In this document: positions 34,036 to 43,693 of the stretch, in pieces
Layout of the letters: each line of letters opens with the position of its first letter
Position numbering within the stretch: position 1 is the stretch's first letter
Source: Rosettibacter sp037481715
Lineage (GTDB): Bacteria; Bacteroidota; Ignavibacteria; Ignavibacteriales; Melioribacteraceae
NCBI GenBank assembly: GCA_037481715.1
Contig: JBBFLD010000002.1
Span: 1 to 64,000 of the forward strand
Direction of reading: 5' to 3'
Length of the DNA stretch: 64,000 nucleotides
Notes under the pieces: model-generated
What the model was told of the DNA's origin: nothing
Database searches by the model: none
What the model saw: the letters and a program-made list of their open reading frames with translations, nothing else
Translations under genes and position numbers: made by a program

Positions 34036-37000
34036 TCAGCCTCCATCGAGCGATGAATGTGATAATTCGTAACCGAGCATTTCATTTGCTTTTTCGAGAG
34101 CAGATTTCGCAGAACTATTTGATGGGTCATTTTTCACAGCCCATTCGAACATAATTTTTGCAGCTTCATAATTTTCCTGTGCTATAAATACTTGTCCAAG
34201 ACCATAGCAAGCAGAAGAAGATTGAGGATTAAGGTTTAATTCTTTTTCGAAATATTCCTGTGCTTTTGAAACATCATTATCTGCTAAATAAATATTTCCT
34301 GCTAAATTTAGTAATTCATCATAACTAATAATTTTGGCATCCCCTTCTTTATAATTTTCGATTGCTTTAATAACAGATTCCTTAGCAAGATTCAATTCAT
34401 TATCTGCAATATGAATTCTGGTTCTTTCAAAATATTGTTTGAATAAATCGGCATCAATCGGGTAATAAATTTGGCGTTGTTTAATAGTTTTATTTTGAAG
34501 CCAGATTTCTTCAGGTGTTGCACCCCATTTATCGATAAAAATTTGTCTGTTAGTTTCAAGTCGTTTTTTATAAGCATCGAGTCCATTAGCTTTAAAACTT
34601 TTTGAACCAAAGTGATGAATAAAAACATCTTTAGCAATAACAGTTTTAAATCCAGCAAGTTGAGCACGCAGACAAAAATCATCATCTTCATAATTACCCG
34701 GGGAAAACCTTTCATCAAGTCCACCGATTTTTTCAATTACTTCTCGTTTAATTAGAGTGCATAAGAAAGCGACTCTGGGGAAATGCAAAATTTGACCTTT
34801 ATTTTTTTCTTTTATTTCTGCAGCATACTTATGCATTTCTTCGATAGAATTATACTTTGCATTTTCATCTTTTTGCAGTCCACTTACTTCGTTACTGATT
34901 GGGGCTACGATACCGATTTTATCATCAGATTCAGCAACTTCAATTAATCTTTCAATTAAGTTATCAGTGATAATTGTATCATTGTTCAGGATTAATATGT
35001 AATCACCAAGAGCTTCTTTAATACCTTGATTAACACCTGCAGGGAAACCAAGATTATGATTATTAAGTATTAACTTTACTTTGTTATTCTTATTATTAAG
35101 TTTGATAAGATATTCACGAGTATTATCAGTGCTTGCATTATCAATTACAATTAATTCATATCTTGCAAAATTAAGTTTGAAAAAAGAATCAAAAAATAAT
35201 TTGGAATAATATAATCCATTATGAGTCAAAACAACCAATGATACTTTAGGTTTTGGATTAAATATTTTTTCAATTTTGTTAAAAACAGCTTCTACTGACC
35301 AGTTATTTTCTACATGAACTTTCCCATTCACAGATAGTTCATTCCAAAGATTTTTATCCTGATAAATATCTATTATAGCTTTTGCAAAATCATCTGGATT
35401 ATCAGCAATAACAGCATTATAATAATTTATTAATCGCATCCCTTCAGCTCCTATAGAGGTAGTAACAACAGGTAATCCCCAAGAAAGTGCCTCACCAATT
35501 TTACCCTTCATTCCAGCTCCATAACGGAGAGGTGCAACCGAAATTCTTGCTTTTTTTAAATATGGACTAATATCATTTACAAAACCAGTTACAATTATAT
35601 TAGGAGATTTTAGATTTAATAATTCTTTTGGAGGATGGTTCCCCACTATATAAAGTTTAATATGCGGGAGCACTTTCAAAACTTTAGGGAAAATATCTTT
35701 CAAAAAATATTTAATTGCATCTATATTTGGTAGATGCCAAAAATTACCAACAAACAAAAGATCAGAGGTATTTTCAAAAACTTTAACTTCATTAATCTTT
35801 TCATGAATGTTTGGAATAATATTTATTATTTTATTGATACCATTTTCTTCAAGTACTTTTTTATCAAAATCTGTAACAACCCAGATTTCATCTGCTTCAG
35901 AATATGTTTTTAACTCACGGAGTTTTCTTTCATAAATATGTTTTTTTTGACTTTCATTGTGATTCTCAATTTCTGCTTCGCGAAATTCACGAATAAAATG
36001 TACATCAACCGAATCTACTATAATTTTTGTTTGGTTAGAATATTTTCGAATAATAGAAATATAACGCTCAGCCACATGCCAAAAGCTTAATAATGCATAA
36101 TCATATTTTCTATGACTTAGCAGTCTTAATAAATACCCATCTACATTGTTCATTAAATAATCTTTAACATATACTTCAATTCCCATTTCTTGTAAGATAG
36201 GCACATATTGTTCTGAATATAAATTGCTACATGAAATAAAAGTAATATGATAATTGAGTGCTAATAATGAACGTAAAATATGAAACAACCGGAGAGAACC
36301 AGAAGCCCTATTAAACATTGGTAAGTTTGGGTCTATCACAAGTATATTTCTTTTCCTCGGTTGTAAGAAATCTGTATTATTATATTTCTTACTTAAGTAT
36401 TCTATTCCCGAAAATGAATTTTCTATAAATTTTGATGGTTCTGTTATTCCGAAACCATTTCTGTGTTTTTCATATTCTTCAACATAACCTTTGATTCTAT
36501 ATGCCTCAAAAACTAACGAATAGTAATTGTTTAATTCAGACTTTATTGCTTTTGATTCTTGAACTGAATTTGTCATATTTAATTTCTTCTCCAACTCTTT
36601 TACTTTTTGTACATTCTCTTCAAGCGAATCTTTAATAAACATCCAACGAAATTCTGCATCGTATAATCCAGCATAATTTTTTACTTCTTCAGTTGGATGT
36701 AAACGTAAAAAATGATATAACGACTTACCTTGTTTTTCACTTCTTCTACAAAAATCTTCAAAGGATATATTTCGGATCATATAACTTTTTGCATTTTTAT
36801 TAAATATCACTTTTAGCCCATAATCTTTTAACCGATAACCAAGCTCAATATCTTCTGAACCAAACTTGAATGTTTGATTAAAAATACCAAATTTAACAAG
36901 AAAAGATCTTTTACAAGAACTTCTTCCACCCCAAAAGAATGTATAATCTAAAAATATCCCATCTTTAAAACCTTTATAATAAAATAAATTATAACCTATA

Positions 37001-37431
37001 TTGGTAATATAGTACATCAGATATGATATATTTATTTTTGAAGACCAAGTAGTATAGCCAAGTACAGCAATATTTTCCTGAGGAAATTTCTTATGAGTAA
37101 TAATATGTTCTTTTAATAAATTTTTATGTGCTTCATCATCATCATCAAAAAATAAACAAATTGGGGCAGTTGATGCAAATAATCCTAAATTTTTTGCAGC
37201 TGATATCCCAGAATTTTGAATAGTAAATAATTTTAGATTAAGACTATTAAGAAATTTATTACATACCTCAATAGTATTATCCGTTGAGCCATCATTAACC
37301 ACAATAACTTCAAATTCTTGTCGAGGTAAAGTTTGATTTGTCAAACTTTTTAAGGCACATTCAAGGTAGTTTGCGCGATTGTATGTCGGTATGATAACAC
37401 TTATTAAAGGCTTAGAGATTTTTGAGTTCAT
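34036..37431 (-). CDS. Giant glycosyltransferase: GT2 + GT-B + GT2 + TPR
   Basis: 1131 aa with several catalytic units in one chain. A first GT2 domain (about 9-230) has SVIIPTYNRANYLECALKSL, VNDGSTDNT and FDDDDE. A GT-B/GT4-like domain (about 360-720) has RNILVIDPNLPMFNRASGSL and GKIGEALSWGLPVVTTSIGA. A second GT2 domain (about 728-960) has SLVVLTHNGLYYSKLFFDSF, IDNASTDNT and ILNNDTI. C-terminal TPRs follow (about 1020-1125). It could build a glycan of at least three linkages on flagellin or on a surface polymer. It has 2-nt gaps to both neighbours. Confidence 0.85.
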   Translation of the reverse strand: MNSKISKPLISVIIPTYNRANYLECALKSLTNQTLPRQEFEVIVVNDGSTDNTIEVCNKFLNSLNLKLFTIQNSGISAAKNLGLFASTAPICLFFDDDDEAHKNLLKEHIITHKKFPQENIAVLGYTTWSSKINISYLMYYITNIGYNLFYYKGFKDGIFLDYTFFWGGRSSCKRSFLVKFGIFNQTFKFGSEDIELGYRLKDYGLKVIFNKNAKSYMIRNISFEDFCRRSEKQGKSLYHFLRLHPTEEVKNYAGLYDAEFRWMFIKDSLEENVQKVKELEKKLNMTNSVQESKAIKSELNNYYSLVFEAYRIKGYVEEYEKHRNGFGITEPSKFIENSFSGIEYLSKKYNNTDFLQPRKRNILVIDPNLPMFNRASGSLRLFHILRSLLALNYHITFISCSNLYSEQYVPILQEMGIEVYVKDYLMNNVDGYLLRLLSHRKYDYALLSFWHVAERYISIIRKYSNQTKIIVDSVDVHFIREFREAEIENHNESQKKHIYERKLRELKTYSEADEIWVVTDFDKKVLEENGINKIINIIPNIHEKINEVKVFENTSDLLFVGNFWHLPNIDAIKYFLKDIFPKVLKVLPHIKLYIVGNHPPKELLNLKSPNIIVTGFVNDISPYLKKARISVAPLRYGAGMKGKIGEALSWGLPVVTTSIGAEGMRLINYYNAVIADNPDDFAKAIIDIYQDKNLWNELSVNGKVHVENNWSVEAVFNKIEKIFNPKPKVSLVVLTHNGLYYSKLFFDSFFKLNFARYELIVIDNASTDNTREYLIKLNNKNNKVKLILNNHNLGFPAGVNQGIKEALGDYILILNNDTIITDNLIERLIEVAESDDKIGIVAPISNEVSGLQKDENAKYNSIEEMHKYAAEIKEKNKGQILHFPRVAFLCTLIKREVIEKIGGLDERFSPGNYEDDDFCLRAQLAGFKTVIAKDVFIHHFGSKSFKANGLDAYKKRLETNRQIFIDKWGATPEEIWLQNKTIKQRQIYYPIDADLFKQYFERTRIHIADNELNLAKESVIKAIENYKEGDAKIISYDELLNLAGNIYLADNDVSKAQEYFEKELNLNPQSSSACYGLGQVFIAQENYEAAKIMFEWAVKNDPSNSSAKSALEKANEMLGYELSHSSLDGG

Positions 37432-37433
37432 AT

Positions 37434-39038
37434 CTAATCCACAGTTTTTATATCGATTACTTTAAAACAGTCTGTAAGACTAAAGTGAGAATATTTATTT
37501 AAAATTTTATTTCTTTGATTATCTGCGATAGACCAATCATAATTCTCAACTGGTTTTCGCAAACTATGATCAACGCTAATAGCATCAATTATTCCCATTT
37601 TTTTCCCTGCATCAGAAATTTTTTTTGCCCAAATATTTTCATACCCCCACCCCATTGGTGAAGTTAGATCAAATGGTAAAATCAAGTTAAAAATACTTTT
37701 ATGAATACTGAAAACAGGTCCTATTTCTACAAAAAGTGTTTGGCGAGCAATAACCCCATCCTGCTGCTGAACAATTGGATGGTCAATATATGAATTTTTT
37801 GTTCGGGCTGGTTGTGCAAGTGCAAAGTCATATTTACTTTGCAAACCAATAAATCTATCAAGAAAATTATTCGGAAGAATAATATCATCATCTACAACAA
37901 TTATGTAATCATAATAAGAAATATTTTCGCCTAATAAATTATTTAATATTTCAAATTTTGGCACAAATTTATTTATTAACTTCACTGTAAAGTTTCTAAC
38001 AATATGATTATTAGAAATCTGATTTATAGCCACCCACTTTTGTTTCACATTATGAACTTTTGTTTTTTGTAGTGTACTTATAATATCTTCAACATTATTC
38101 AATCTATCACCCAAATAAATACCTACTATCAAAATATTTTTTTTCTCTGCCTCCACAATCTTACTTATATACTCATCATTTATAATTGCTGGCCTTTTCG
38201 AATCAATAATTTCAATTTGAGATTGATTTGAGCTATCAGGCATAAACTGTTTCTGTTGATGGTTTTGCACTTGTAAAGTACTTAAGGGCTGATATAAAAT
38301 CTTACCGCCATTACTTTTCACCTGTTTTCCAAGGTCATATATTGCTAATGAAAAGTCCGATAAGTTATTATCAAAGCCATACTTCTCCCAAACATTTCTT
38401 TTGATAAACAATGCATGAATAGAAGAAGTAGGAACTTCAAATACATAATTGAACTCAGGATCGTTGGAGTATGCTCCCTTTCCATTACTTAATACAGAAT
38501 TATTTTTTAGATATGAATAGCCAGCCTCTTCAATTTTGTCTTCTTCATCCAGAATCTTAAAAGTTATTGCGTCCACCATCTTTGACAAAGAAATATTCCT
38601 TAAGAATTCTAACCACTTAGGTTTTATTTCAAGGTAATAATTTAGAAAAACAATATCATTACCCAAAGATAGATTAGCTGCGATTTCACAACCTACTACA
38701 TGATTTATATTTTCAGGTAATTCTATCAAAATATTTTTTTCGTCTTTGAGCACTTTTGTAATACTAAGAGGTACTTGGTTTTTATTTGCTACAATTATCA
38801 AATCTGAATTATGATTACTGACATTCTTTTCAAATGATTTCATTAAATTCAATAGATGATTTTCATTTGTAAAAGGTACTATAATACTCAAGTATGATTG
38901 TAGTTGATTTTCTTTCTGTGCATAAAACCATTCTCTATACTTTCTTCCAAATTCTTTACTTTGTAATATTATCTGATTTATATCAATATCCGATTCAAAT
39001 AAGTTTGATAAAAAAGATTTTAAAATATTTTCTTCCAT
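37434..39038 (-). CDS. Tandem GT-A glycosyltransferase-like protein
   Basis: 534 aa. The first half (about 45-270) is GT2-like (LSIIVPFTNENHLLNLMKSF). The second half (about 300-534) is another GT-A-like domain with YYDYIIVVDDDIILP as a DxD site, then LAQPARTK and GWGYENIWAKK, which recalls DUF707-like putative glycosyltransferases. No signal peptide. It sits in the operon between the giant enzyme (2 nt) and the 860-aa protein (80 nt). Confidence 0.75.
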   Translation of the reverse strand: MEENILKSFLSNLFESDIDINQIILQSKEFGRKYREWFYAQKENQLQSYLSIIVPFTNENHLLNLMKSFEKNVSNHNSDLIIVANKNQVPLSITKVLKDEKNILIELPENINHVVGCEIAANLSLGNDIVFLNYYLEIKPKWLEFLRNISLSKMVDAITFKILDEEDKIEEAGYSYLKNNSVLSNGKGAYSNDPEFNYVFEVPTSSIHALFIKRNVWEKYGFDNNLSDFSLAIYDLGKQVKSNGGKILYQPLSTLQVQNHQQKQFMPDSSNQSQIEIIDSKRPAIINDEYISKIVEAEKKNILIVGIYLGDRLNNVEDIISTLQKTKVHNVKQKWVAINQISNNHIVRNFTVKLINKFVPKFEILNNLLGENISYYDYIIVVDDDIILPNNFLDRFIGLQSKYDFALAQPARTKNSYIDHPIVQQQDGVIARQTLFVEIGPVFSIHKSIFNLILPFDLTSPMGWGYENIWAKKISDAGKKMGIIDAISVDHSLRKPVENYDWSIADNQRNKILNKYSHFSLTDCFKVIDIKTVD

Positions 39039-39118
39039 AATATATTTTTAGAATTTTATTGTTACCGAGAAAAAATAATTTAATATCATTTTAACTATAC
39101 TAAATTCCTAATTAGCCA

Positions 39119-41701
39119 TTATTTATTTGCAATAATTAATAATTGTTCTTCCCCCAGATAACCATATGCCTTTGAATAAGACAAAACTGCGTAGGCATCT
39201 TTAAAACCAATATCTCTGAGTTCATCTAATAATTCCCAACCGAAATGATAATAACATAAACTACCTTCCCCCGAATCGCTAATAGGATCACTATGATACT
39301 CAGGAGGAAGTAAATGCGAAATAGTTCCACTTTCTTCAAGAATTGCATAAACAATATTAGATTTAGAATTTTTGTTAAATGGTACAGTAAATAAAAATGT
39401 GCCATTTGGTTTCAATACTCTCAAACACTCTTTTACTGCTTTCTTATAATCAGGAATGTGTTCGAGAACATCTAATGAAATTAGATAATCAAACTTTTCA
39501 TCTTCGAAAGTCAATTTTGTTAAATCTTCATTTCTAATCCCCGAAACATTTATTGTACCTAAGGGAATATTATCCCCTAGAAATTCACTTCCTATAATTG
39601 TTGAATTTAATTTTTGAAGAATTTTATAAAAGCCAGTGATTTGCTCTGTGATATATACTGAAGCATTAGTGAAATCATTAAACAAGTATTGAATAAGATG
39701 GTAAGTTAATCGCATTCTATTATTAAGACCACAATTAGGGCAAACTAGGTGTTCTCTCCAATTTGGAAAAAGTTTTCCATCAATTTGATAAGAGTATTTA
39801 AAATTAACCTGAAAATGCACTACATCTTTACAAACAATACAATAACCTCTGTAAGTAAAATCGGAAGGAGAATCTGGTATCAGAGTCTGTTCAAAATTTT
39901 TTCTTTCTTTATATTGATACATCATTTTTTGTTCGTATTCTAAATAATCTTCAAAAGAATATATTTTATTAAAGTAAATATCTTGTAAAGGTAACTTGTC
40001 AAGATTGCTATCAAAAAAAGAAGGGTCGAGTTTATTATTTTCAACCAAATAGTTAAGGTTATTTATAGCCACTTCATTATAGGGGTAAAGCTGTAGTACA
40101 GAAATGATTTTATTAAAAGCTTCTATATAATTTTGAGAAAGAATATTTATAACAGCAAGATCATTCAATGCATCGATATTGTAGGGGTTTACATTAATAA
40201 GATCATCTAAAATTTTTGATGCGTCATTTAGTTTATTCTGCTCAATAAATGTTTCAGCAATATATAATCTATCTGATTCATTATTCTTCTCAATAACATT
40301 TTCCCTTTTGATGGAAAGATTTTCAAAATTTATATTGGAATTATTATAAGTATCACCTTTTTTTTGATTAACCTTAATGATATCACTTATTAAATTTTTC
40401 GCTTTTAAAAATTCTAGGGTTTCTTTTAATTCATTAATTCTTTGAATTGAATCATTTAAGTCTTTATATGGGAATACATTATAACTAATAAATTTTGCTA
40501 AGTCATTAATACTAAACCTTGTTTTGACATTATTGTTATAACTTACCAAGTACTTATCAAGTAAATATTTTAAAGCATTTTTCATGCGCTTAAGTTTTTT
40601 GTCAAACTCTACTCTATTTAATGCTTCGTAAAATCTTTGTTTTAATAACGTTCTATTTTCAATTTCATAAAAAATATTTAATCTCCCAAACTGTGTATTA
40701 GTTAATAACAATACTGGCTTTTCAAATACTATACTTTCGAACTGCAAAGTTGTATTTCCAAATATTAATAAATCCGATAATTCCATTAAAGCTTTTGGGT
40801 TCAAATCATCGGGCATTATTAATATATTATTAGATTTATAGATAGAATAATTATTGGCATCTGCAAAATTTTTTTTCTTAAAAATTAAAAATAAATCATT
40901 ATCGTTATCTATTATAAATTTTAATTCCTTTAAAATATCTTCTACGGATTCAAAATTTGGAGAAATAAAATTTGAAATTGGATGATGTTTTGGTATCACC
41001 TCCCCATGGCCAAAGAATGTTATTACTTTTTTATCTTTTGGGATTAAAGACTCACATATTTTAATGCTTTCACTAAAAGATTTATGATTATACTTATTAG
41101 ACATATCACTTATTAAAAATTCTTTAAGCATAGAAAAATCAACTTGTCCATCATAATTAAGATATTCTAGGAAATCATAGAGCAATAAATGGTTCAACTT
41201 TAAGTCAGTATAGGGTAATACATTAAACGATTCAAATATCACAGTTCCAGGGAAAAGCCCTCTTTCCAACCATTTAACGGGTATGTAATTTCTTTTTGCA
41301 TATTCCATAAGTATTTTACCTTGAGGAAAGAAAGGATCCCACACTAAATAAAAGGAGGGTTTTAAAATTTTATTTAATAATTCAATGAATTCTTTATACG
41401 ATAATATTCCATTTATTGTTTGGCGATAATTTAATATTGAAGTGTTATACAAACTTTCAATTTCTACTAAATCAATATAGTCTTCATAAGAATTATTGTA
41501 ATTAAGGATATTTTTGTTTGCATAATCTTTTAATAAACTAGGTATTACTATATTATGAAATTTAGAACTTTCCACATCAGTTGTTGATAGTAAAACAAGT
41601 TCAATATCATATTTTCTTAATTCTTCTGCAAATTGTTCCCAGAAACTTATAATGTCAGTCTTTAATGATAAAAAGCAGTTAGCTAAACATATATATTTCA
41701 T
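39119..41701 (-). CDS. Fusion: GT-B-like + TPR + zinc-binding + SAM methyltransferase
   Basis: 860 aa. Residues 1-430 resemble a capsule/teichoic-type GT-B fold (ITFFGHGEVIPKHHP, LLIFGNTTLQFESIVFEKPV). About 480-570 is TPR-like. A CxxC pair (CIVC and CPNC, about 627-672) looks like a zinc site. The C-terminus is a class I methyltransferase (DYLISLDVLEHIPDYKKAVK, VLKPNGTFLFTVPFNK). It may add a sugar and methylate it, or tie both steps together. It is the first gene of the island, 146 nt after the gene upstream. Confidence 0.75.
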   Translation of the reverse strand: MKYICLANCFLSLKTDIISFWEQFAEELRKYDIELVLLSTTDVESSKFHNIVIPSLLKDYANKNILNYNNSYEDYIDLVEIESLYNTSILNYRQTINGILSYKEFIELLNKILKPSFYLVWDPFFPQGKILMEYAKRNYIPVKWLERGLFPGTVIFESFNVLPYTDLKLNHLLLYDFLEYLNYDGQVDFSMLKEFLISDMSNKYNHKSFSESIKICESLIPKDKKVITFFGHGEVIPKHHPISNFISPNFESVEDILKELKFIIDNDNDLFLIFKKKNFADANNYSIYKSNNILIMPDDLNPKALMELSDLLIFGNTTLQFESIVFEKPVLLLTNTQFGRLNIFYEIENRTLLKQRFYEALNRVEFDKKLKRMKNALKYLLDKYLVSYNNNVKTRFSINDLAKFISYNVFPYKDLNDSIQRINELKETLEFLKAKNLISDIIKVNQKKGDTYNNSNINFENLSIKRENVIEKNNESDRLYIAETFIEQNKLNDASKILDDLINVNPYNIDALNDLAVINILSQNYIEAFNKIISVLQLYPYNEVAINNLNYLVENNKLDPSFFDSNLDKLPLQDIYFNKIYSFEDYLEYEQKMMYQYKERKNFEQTLIPDSPSDFTYRGYCIVCKDVVHFQVNFKYSYQIDGKLFPNWREHLVCPNCGLNNRMRLTYHLIQYLFNDFTNASVYITEQITGFYKILQKLNSTIIGSEFLGDNIPLGTINVSGIRNEDLTKLTFEDEKFDYLISLDVLEHIPDYKKAVKECLRVLKPNGTFLFTVPFNKNSKSNIVYAILEESGTISHLLPPEYHSDPISDSGEGSLCYYHFGWELLDELRDIGFKDAYAVLSYSKAYGYLGEEQLLIIANK

Positions 41702-41847
41702 AACTAATTATTTCTTTTTTCATTTATAAACCCTCAAAACACATACCAAAAATTTGATTAAAAAACTTATTAAATAATGCTTTTTTTTGCAGTTACTAAC
41801 TTGTAAAAAATAATAAAATACATTTGGCTAATATTAACCAGTGTGGT

Positions 41848-43680
41848 TTATCGGACGGATTCTAATTCTTCGGTGAATTTTTTGATTTGTTCTTCTGCTT
41901 CTGCAGTAAGTTTTGCCCTCTCGGCTTCTTTTTCTTCTTTCAATTCTTCTATCCTTTTTTGATACTGCATTATGTTGCTGTTAATATTATTTACTGTCGC
42001 ACGTTCTTTTTCTTTCATGTATTCTTCAGTTTCTTTAATCATTTGCTCTCTGTTATTCTTTAACATGCTTATTCTTTTTACAAGTCGTTGCTTTTCTTCT
42101 GCACGGTCAATTAATACTAATCCTGCTATAATCCCAGATATAAATGTTCCTACAATAAAACTGATTAATCCCCATTTGAAACCAGAAAATATAACATAAC
42201 CCAAAATTGAATTAAACTCTGATACATCTGCTACTACTCTGTTTGAATAACTTGCTAATCCTCCAATTATAAATACTATGAATGCAATAATTGTATTGTT
42301 CAACATATTAGCAGAAAATGATTTCCCAGGATTGAATCTTTCAATGAAAGGAATTCTTGCAATCTGTTCTTCTAAATACTTTACTTCACTTTCGTAATTG
42401 TCATTAATTTTCTTTATTGCCTTCTCAAGATTTTCTTTTGCTTTTATGTGAAAGTTGTCGAGCTCCTTTCTTAACTTTTCTTCTTCTTGAGCATATTCAA
42501 CTATATACTGGTCATACTGAGCAAGTTTTTTTTCAATCTCTTCAAATACCAATTTTTTCATCTGTCCAATAATCAAGTCAATCGTTTGATTGTATTTCCT
42601 TTCAAATTCAGGATACATTGCAATGATTAATGTATTTGTAGAATTCAAGTAAGATTGAGTTAGTTTTTCAAAAAAGTTTATGCTTTTCAAAATATCATCT
42701 GTAAAATATTCTTTTACCTGTTTTTCTTTAAGCAAATTTAATTTGTGCATTATTTTGTTAATTGAATTTTCTTCTGCGAGTCGATATGGCTGAAGCACTC
42801 CAGCAATCAGTTGAACTGCCGCAGCAAAATCTTTTTCATAAAAAATATTGTTGATAAATGCATTCATCAAAAAGTAGTTAAACATTCCAAAGTTGCTTAA
42901 ATCGAGTGCAACAAGTAACCGATGTAAATCATAAGAGATTATTTCTTTAATGTAAAATGAAGTAACTTCATCATTCCCCATTTTTAATTCTGTAAGTGCA
43001 ATATAAATCTTGGCAGTAATTCCGCTGGATTTTACATCAACAGCTTCTTTGAAACTTTGGTTTGCTTTTACATAATCTTTTTCCTTAAGATAAACAAAAC
43101 CTATAAATAAGTTTATTATGTAATTAATTTCTTTTTTAACATCGTCTGATAATCTTAATGTATTTATAATTTCTTTAACAGTATTATAAAGCTCAATTGC
43201 CTTTGTTGGATTATATAGACTATTATGATAAGTCAATATTATGGCATGAATTATATGCTTAAAGAAATTATGTTTATAAACATCACGCTCAATAAAATTT
43301 ATAATAAGATTTGCATAATATTCTCGTTCACTTCTTAATCTGGTTGTTGCCCACTTGGTAAAGTTTTCCTTTATTGATTTATGAAGGTCGAGATATTTTA
43401 CTCTTGAAAAGTTAACCTTCATAAATTCTTCTATTTGATTTAATAACCATGAATCATAAATCCAGAATACAGGTGCATTAGAAAATGGAATAAAAACTTC
43501 CTTCAGGTCATCAGGCAAATCAAATGCAAGTATTTTTATATTTTCTTTGATGCTTGTAATAAAATCAAAATCTGCGTGTATAGTTAAATCAAAATGGTCT
43601 TTACCCAATCTATAAAAAGTGGTTAATGCAGTCTCTCCATTTTTGATTGTATAATTATTTTTTTCTAATTGCTCTATCAT
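41848..43680 (-). CDS. Unknown membrane protein with coiled coils
   Basis: 610 aa that I do not recognise. The N-terminal half (about 1-330) is helical, partly TPR-like (IGFVYLKEKDYVKANQSFKE). A long coiled coil follows (about 370-450), then two hydrophobic segments (about 475-495 and 515-540), then a charged C-terminal coiled coil (about 545-610). It lies between the PAS kinase (13 nt gap) and the glycosyltransferase island, all on the same strand. It could be a membrane-anchored scaffold for motility or surface functions. Confidence 0.6.
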   Translation of the reverse strand: MIEQLEKNNYTIKNGETALTTFYRLGKDHFDLTIHADFDFITSIKENIKILAFDLPDDLKEVFIPFSNAPVFWIYDSWLLNQIEEFMKVNFSRVKYLDLHKSIKENFTKWATTRLRSEREYYANLIINFIERDVYKHNFFKHIIHAIILTYHNSLYNPTKAIELYNTVKEIINTLRLSDDVKKEINYIINLFIGFVYLKEKDYVKANQSFKEAVDVKSSGITAKIYIALTELKMGNDEVTSFYIKEIISYDLHRLLVALDLSNFGMFNYFLMNAFINNIFYEKDFAAAVQLIAGVLQPYRLAEENSINKIMHKLNLLKEKQVKEYFTDDILKSINFFEKLTQSYLNSTNTLIIAMYPEFERKYNQTIDLIIGQMKKLVFEEIEKKLAQYDQYIVEYAQEEEKLRKELDNFHIKAKENLEKAIKKINDNYESEVKYLEEQIARIPFIERFNPGKSFSANMLNNTIIAFIVFIIGGLASYSNRVVADVSEFNSILGYVIFSGFKWGLISFIVGTFISGIIAGLVLIDRAEEKQRLVKRISMLKNNREQMIKETEEYMKEKERATVNNINSNIMQYQKRIEELKEEKEAERAKLTAEAEEQIKKFTEELESVR

Positions 43681-43693
43681 ATTTTATGCTTTC

